DNA of 64,000 nucleotides. Source: Dorea_D hominis. Its GTDB lineage: Bacteria; Bacillota; Clostridia; Lachnospirales; Lachnospiraceae. The stretch covers positions 186,001-250,000 of the forward strand of contig NZ_JACOOY010000002.1 in NCBI RefSeq assembly GCF_014287705.1, written 5' to 3'. The translations under genes and the position numbers were made by a program. Position 1 is the stretch's first letter, and each line of letters begins with the position of its first letter. Below, piece by piece: positions 62,674 to 64,000 of the stretch. The notes under the pieces were generated by a model, which was not told where the DNA came from, did not search any database, and was given only the letters and a program-made list of their open reading frames with translations.

Positions 62674-62722
62674 TAAAAAGAGTGCTGCCTCATAACTGTG
62701 ATCAGTTATATCGCAACACTCT
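62674..62722 (-). terminator. Terminator/attenuator between rpmA and obgE
   Basis: Stem 62679-62688 with 62713-62722 and an inner ATAACTG/CAGTTAT stem (62692-62698 with 62703-62709), then a T-run on the minus strand (62678-62674). It lies between L27 and obgE, so obgE would be read by partial read-through or from its own promoter. Confidence 0.75.
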
Positions 62723-62736
62723 CCTCTGATTCTTAA

Positions 62737-63021
62737 TTATTGAGCAACTGGATAGATAGAAACCTGTTTCTTATCTCTTCCTTTTCTCTCAAATTTAACT
62801 ACACCATCAACAAGTGCGAATAATGTATCATCACCACCGCGTCCAACGTTAACACCTGGGTGAATCTTTGTTCCGCGCTGTCTGTAAAGGATGTTACCAG
62901 CTTTTACAAACTGTCCGTCAGCTCTCTTGGCGCCAAGTCTTTTAGACTCAGAATCTCTACCGTTCTTTGTAGAACCAACACCTTTCTTATGAGCGAAAAA
63001 CTGAAGGTTTAATTTCATCAT
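62737..63021 (-). CDS. rpmA: Ribosomal protein L27
   Basis: 94 residues. The N-terminus MMKLNLQFFAHKKGVG carries the Firmicute extension cut after LQFF by the protease Prp, leaving AHKKG as the mature end. KNGRDSESKRLGAKRADGQFVKAGNILYRQRGTKIHPG is the L27 body. ATG 63018 is an alternative start. Prp is encoded directly upstream. Confidence 0.98.
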   Translation of the reverse strand: MMKLNLQFFAHKKGVGSTKNGRDSESKRLGAKRADGQFVKAGNILYRQRGTKIHPGVNVGRGGDDTLFALVDGVVKFERKGRDKKQVSIYPVAQ

Positions 63022-63026
63022 GGTTG

Positions 63027-63359
63027 TTACACCTCCTCGAATGTTAGATCAATATATTGTGCATAGTCTTCATCATGTGACATCTCTGTCAATCCGAGAA
63101 CCATCGACTTAAGAAGAAGTTCCGCATCCGCAGACACTTCTCCATCAATCCGGTAGGAAATGTATCCTTCCGTCTGTTCTGCCTCAAGTATTGCACGATC
63201 ACCTGTAAACTGATCAATCGCATTTATTGTATTAATCGTGAGAACCGACGCTGCTGCACAGACAATGTCCTTTCCCTCCGGTGCATATCCTGCATGACCT
63301 GATGTCTGAAAACCGATGTATTCTTTTGCTGAATTCACATATACTGTTACATGAAACAT
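63027..63359 (-). CDS. prp: Ribosomal processing cysteine protease Prp (YsxB)
   Basis: 110 residues. Catalytic His22 in SGHAGYAPEG and Cys34 in DIVCAAASVL; an SHDEDY region nearby in the second half. It removes the N-terminal extension of L27. The order L21-prp-L27 is the Firmicute arrangement. Confidence 0.94.
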   Translation of the reverse strand: MFHVTVYVNSAKEYIGFQTSGHAGYAPEGKDIVCAAASVLTINTINAIDQFTGDRAILEAEQTEGYISYRIDGEVSADAELLLKSMVLGLTEMSHDEDYAQYIDLTFEEV

Positions 63360-63374
63360 GGATATTCTCCAATA

Positions 63375-63683
63375 TTAAGCATTGATTTTTTCAATCTTTA
63401 CTGCTGTGTACTGCTGTCTGTGACCATTTTTCTTGTGGTATCCTGTTTTTCTCTTGTACTTGTAAACGATTACTTTTTTAGCTTTTCCGTTTTCAACTAC
63501 AGAAGCTTCAACAGTTGCACCTTCAACTGTAGGATTACCGATCTTTAATCCGTTGTCACTTACTGCAAGCACCTGGTCAAATGTAAAAGTCTCTCCGGCT
63601 TCTACACCAAGCTTTTCTACTTTAATGATATCGCCTTCGGCTACTTTGTACTGTTTACCACCTGTTGCTATAATTGCGTACAT
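63375..63683 (-). CDS. rplU: Ribosomal protein L21
   Basis: 102 residues from ATG 63683 (MYAIIATGGKQYKV; AGGAGGTG just upstream); a longer frame from 63713 adds ten residues without a ribosome-binding site. The KTGYHKKNGHRQQYTAVKIEKI end fits L21. First gene of the rplU-prp-rpmA operon. Confidence 0.98.
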   Translation of the reverse strand: MYAIIATGGKQYKVAEGDIIKVEKLGVEAGETFTFDQVLAVSDNGLKIGNPTVEGATVEASVVENGKAKKVIVYKYKRKTGYHKKNGHRQQYTAVKIEKINA

Positions 63684-63769
63684 ATGGCACCTCCTATTAT
63701 CATTACTCGCCAATTACGGTGTCTGTCACATGAATTATGGCAGAACTTCAACCTCATTGTGCGGCATAC
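63684..63769 (-). promoter_or_regulatory. 5' leader of the rplU-prp-rpmA operon (L21-leader-like)
   Basis: About 86 nt between the predicted transcription start and rplU, rich in pairing potential, ending in AGGAGGTG. Firmicute rplU operons commonly have an autoregulatory L21 leader in this position. The match here is by position and general look only, not by covariance. Confidence 0.5.
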
Positions 63770-63775
63770 TATTGT

Positions 63776-63804
63776 ATATTAGCACATGTTTCCCTGAAAA
63801 TCAA
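63776..63804 (-). promoter_or_regulatory. Promoter of the rplU operon
   Basis: Minus strand: TTGATT (63804-63799), 17-bp spacer, TAATAT (63781-63776), overlapping the end of the preceding gene. Confidence 0.6.
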
Positions 63805-64000
63805 GCAGTTTACAAGCATTTTTATAAAAAATCTTATTTTTTTCTTCCTGTGTAAGTTTAGAATCATTTAACAGATGTACAAATGCCCCCTGATCCCGCC
63901 ACGGAACATCGGTTCCGAAAAGGATCTTATCAGCACCGTGATTACGCACGATCCGAAGAAACTGATCTTCTTTTATCACATCAAGTACCACGGCAGTGTC
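63779..64000 (-). CDS. Amidohydrolase-family protein, 3' part
   Basis: The frame is open to the right edge of the window (coding strand), and only the C-terminal 73 residues are visible: DQFLRIVRNHGADKILFGTDVPWRDQ (the C-terminal metal/active-site Asp in GTDVPW of TIM-barrel amidohydrolases), then KLTQEEKNKIFYKNACKLLDFQ. This is the usual end of amidohydrolase 2 / uronate-isomerase-like metal hydrolases. Its stop overlaps the rplU operon's -10 box. The GTG at 63991 is an internal codon. Confidence 0.75.
   Translation of the reverse strand, partial: DTAVVLDVIKEDQFLRIVRNHGADKILFGTDVPWRDQGAFVHLLNDSKLTQEEKNKIFYKNACKLLDFQGNMC

Noticed and set aside
1..64000. tRNA, rRNA, tmRNA, SRP RNA, RNase P RNA or T-box
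   Set aside because: No cloverleaf, GTTCGAATC-type T-arm, T-box AGGGTGG or rRNA core was noticed in the gaps; a covariance search was not possible here.

Overview
The window is a piece of a low-to-mid GC Firmicutes chromosome, most likely a gut-type, spore-forming Lachnospiraceae (Clostridia). The evidence is the gene set: yqfC/yqfD and a SpoVB-type flippase (sporulation), ribosomal protein L27 with a cleavable N-terminus next to its protease Prp, a ferredoxin:NADP reductase pair (nfnAB), an iron alcohol dehydrogenase behind Rex-like sites (anaerobic fermentation), minCDE in one block with mreBCD, and many small clostridial families (DUF4250, DUF4321, DUF378, DUF896). I cannot name the genus. 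No rRNA, tRNA, CRISPR array, IS or prophage was seen; nearly everything is core chromosome, packed in operons with 1-20 nt gaps or overlaps. The one recombinase gene has no mobile-element context.

Layout. 1-5.7 kb: the 3' part of an O-acetylhomoserine sulfhydrylase gene, then tepA-ftsK and a multi-domain zinc-ribbon/TPR membrane protein. 5.9-9.7 kb: redox metabolism, with an iron alcohol dehydrogenase and nfnAB. 9.8-14.7 kb: ZIP metal transporter, HelD-like ATPase, rlmH and a MATE exporter. 14.7-19.2 kb: accessory-looking genes: a PadR/HAAS membrane module, M18 aminopeptidase, an orphan HicB, a structured intergenic element, a GNAT and a YdcF/SanA protein. 19.3-25.4 kb: yqfC-yqfD-phoH-ybeY-flippase, a BofC-like protein, DUF896, 5-formyl-THF cyclo-ligase and DUF4250. 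25.4-37.4 kb: miaB, a small membrane protein, mutS-mutL-miaA, an aluminium-resistance PLP enzyme and two flavoproteins. 37.5-48.1 kb: DUF4321-radC-mreBCD-mrdA-minCDE-rodA-mgsA-dac, a long morphogenesis and septum-placement operon. 48.2-55.1 kb: DUF378 (minus), radical SAM, HlyD-like, yggS-sepF-ylmH-lspA-rlu and a cytidylate-kinase-like gene. 55.1-59.2 kb: tyrosine recombinase and M19 dipeptidase (both minus), then the divergent SOS pair yneA-like/lexA. 59.4-64 kb, all minus strand: rplU-prp-rpmA // obgE-yhbY-nadD-yqeK-rsfS, preceded by the end of an amidohydrolase gene.

How the genes work together. The 37.5-54.3 kb stretch couples wall elongation (MreBCD, PBP2, RodA), carboxypeptidase trimming, MinCDE septum placement and SepF-mediated Z-ring assembly. 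The yneA-like/lexA pair can halt division after DNA damage. MutS/MutL and RadC sit in the same arc. The minus-strand block at the right end is a ribosome-assembly cluster (L21, L27, Prp, ObgE, YhbY, RsfS).

The most notable signals are regulatory. (i) Five LexA-box-like sequences lie in the lexA/yneA spacer, one of them inside a perfect TTGACA-17-TATAAT promoter. (ii) Two Rex-like palindromes 28 bp apart bracket the ADH -10 box. (iii) Two terminator-like hairpins bury the Shine-Dalgarno of the following gene in their 3' arm, with ATG directly after the T-run (tepA and the 26955 gene). (iv) A three-hairpin element lies behind its own candidate promoter at 17.77-17.93 kb. (v) The MreB homologue has substitutions in its nucleotide-binding motifs. 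I see no clearly new multi-gene system. The three-hairpin element and the Shine-Dalgarno-burying terminators are the best candidates for undescribed biology.
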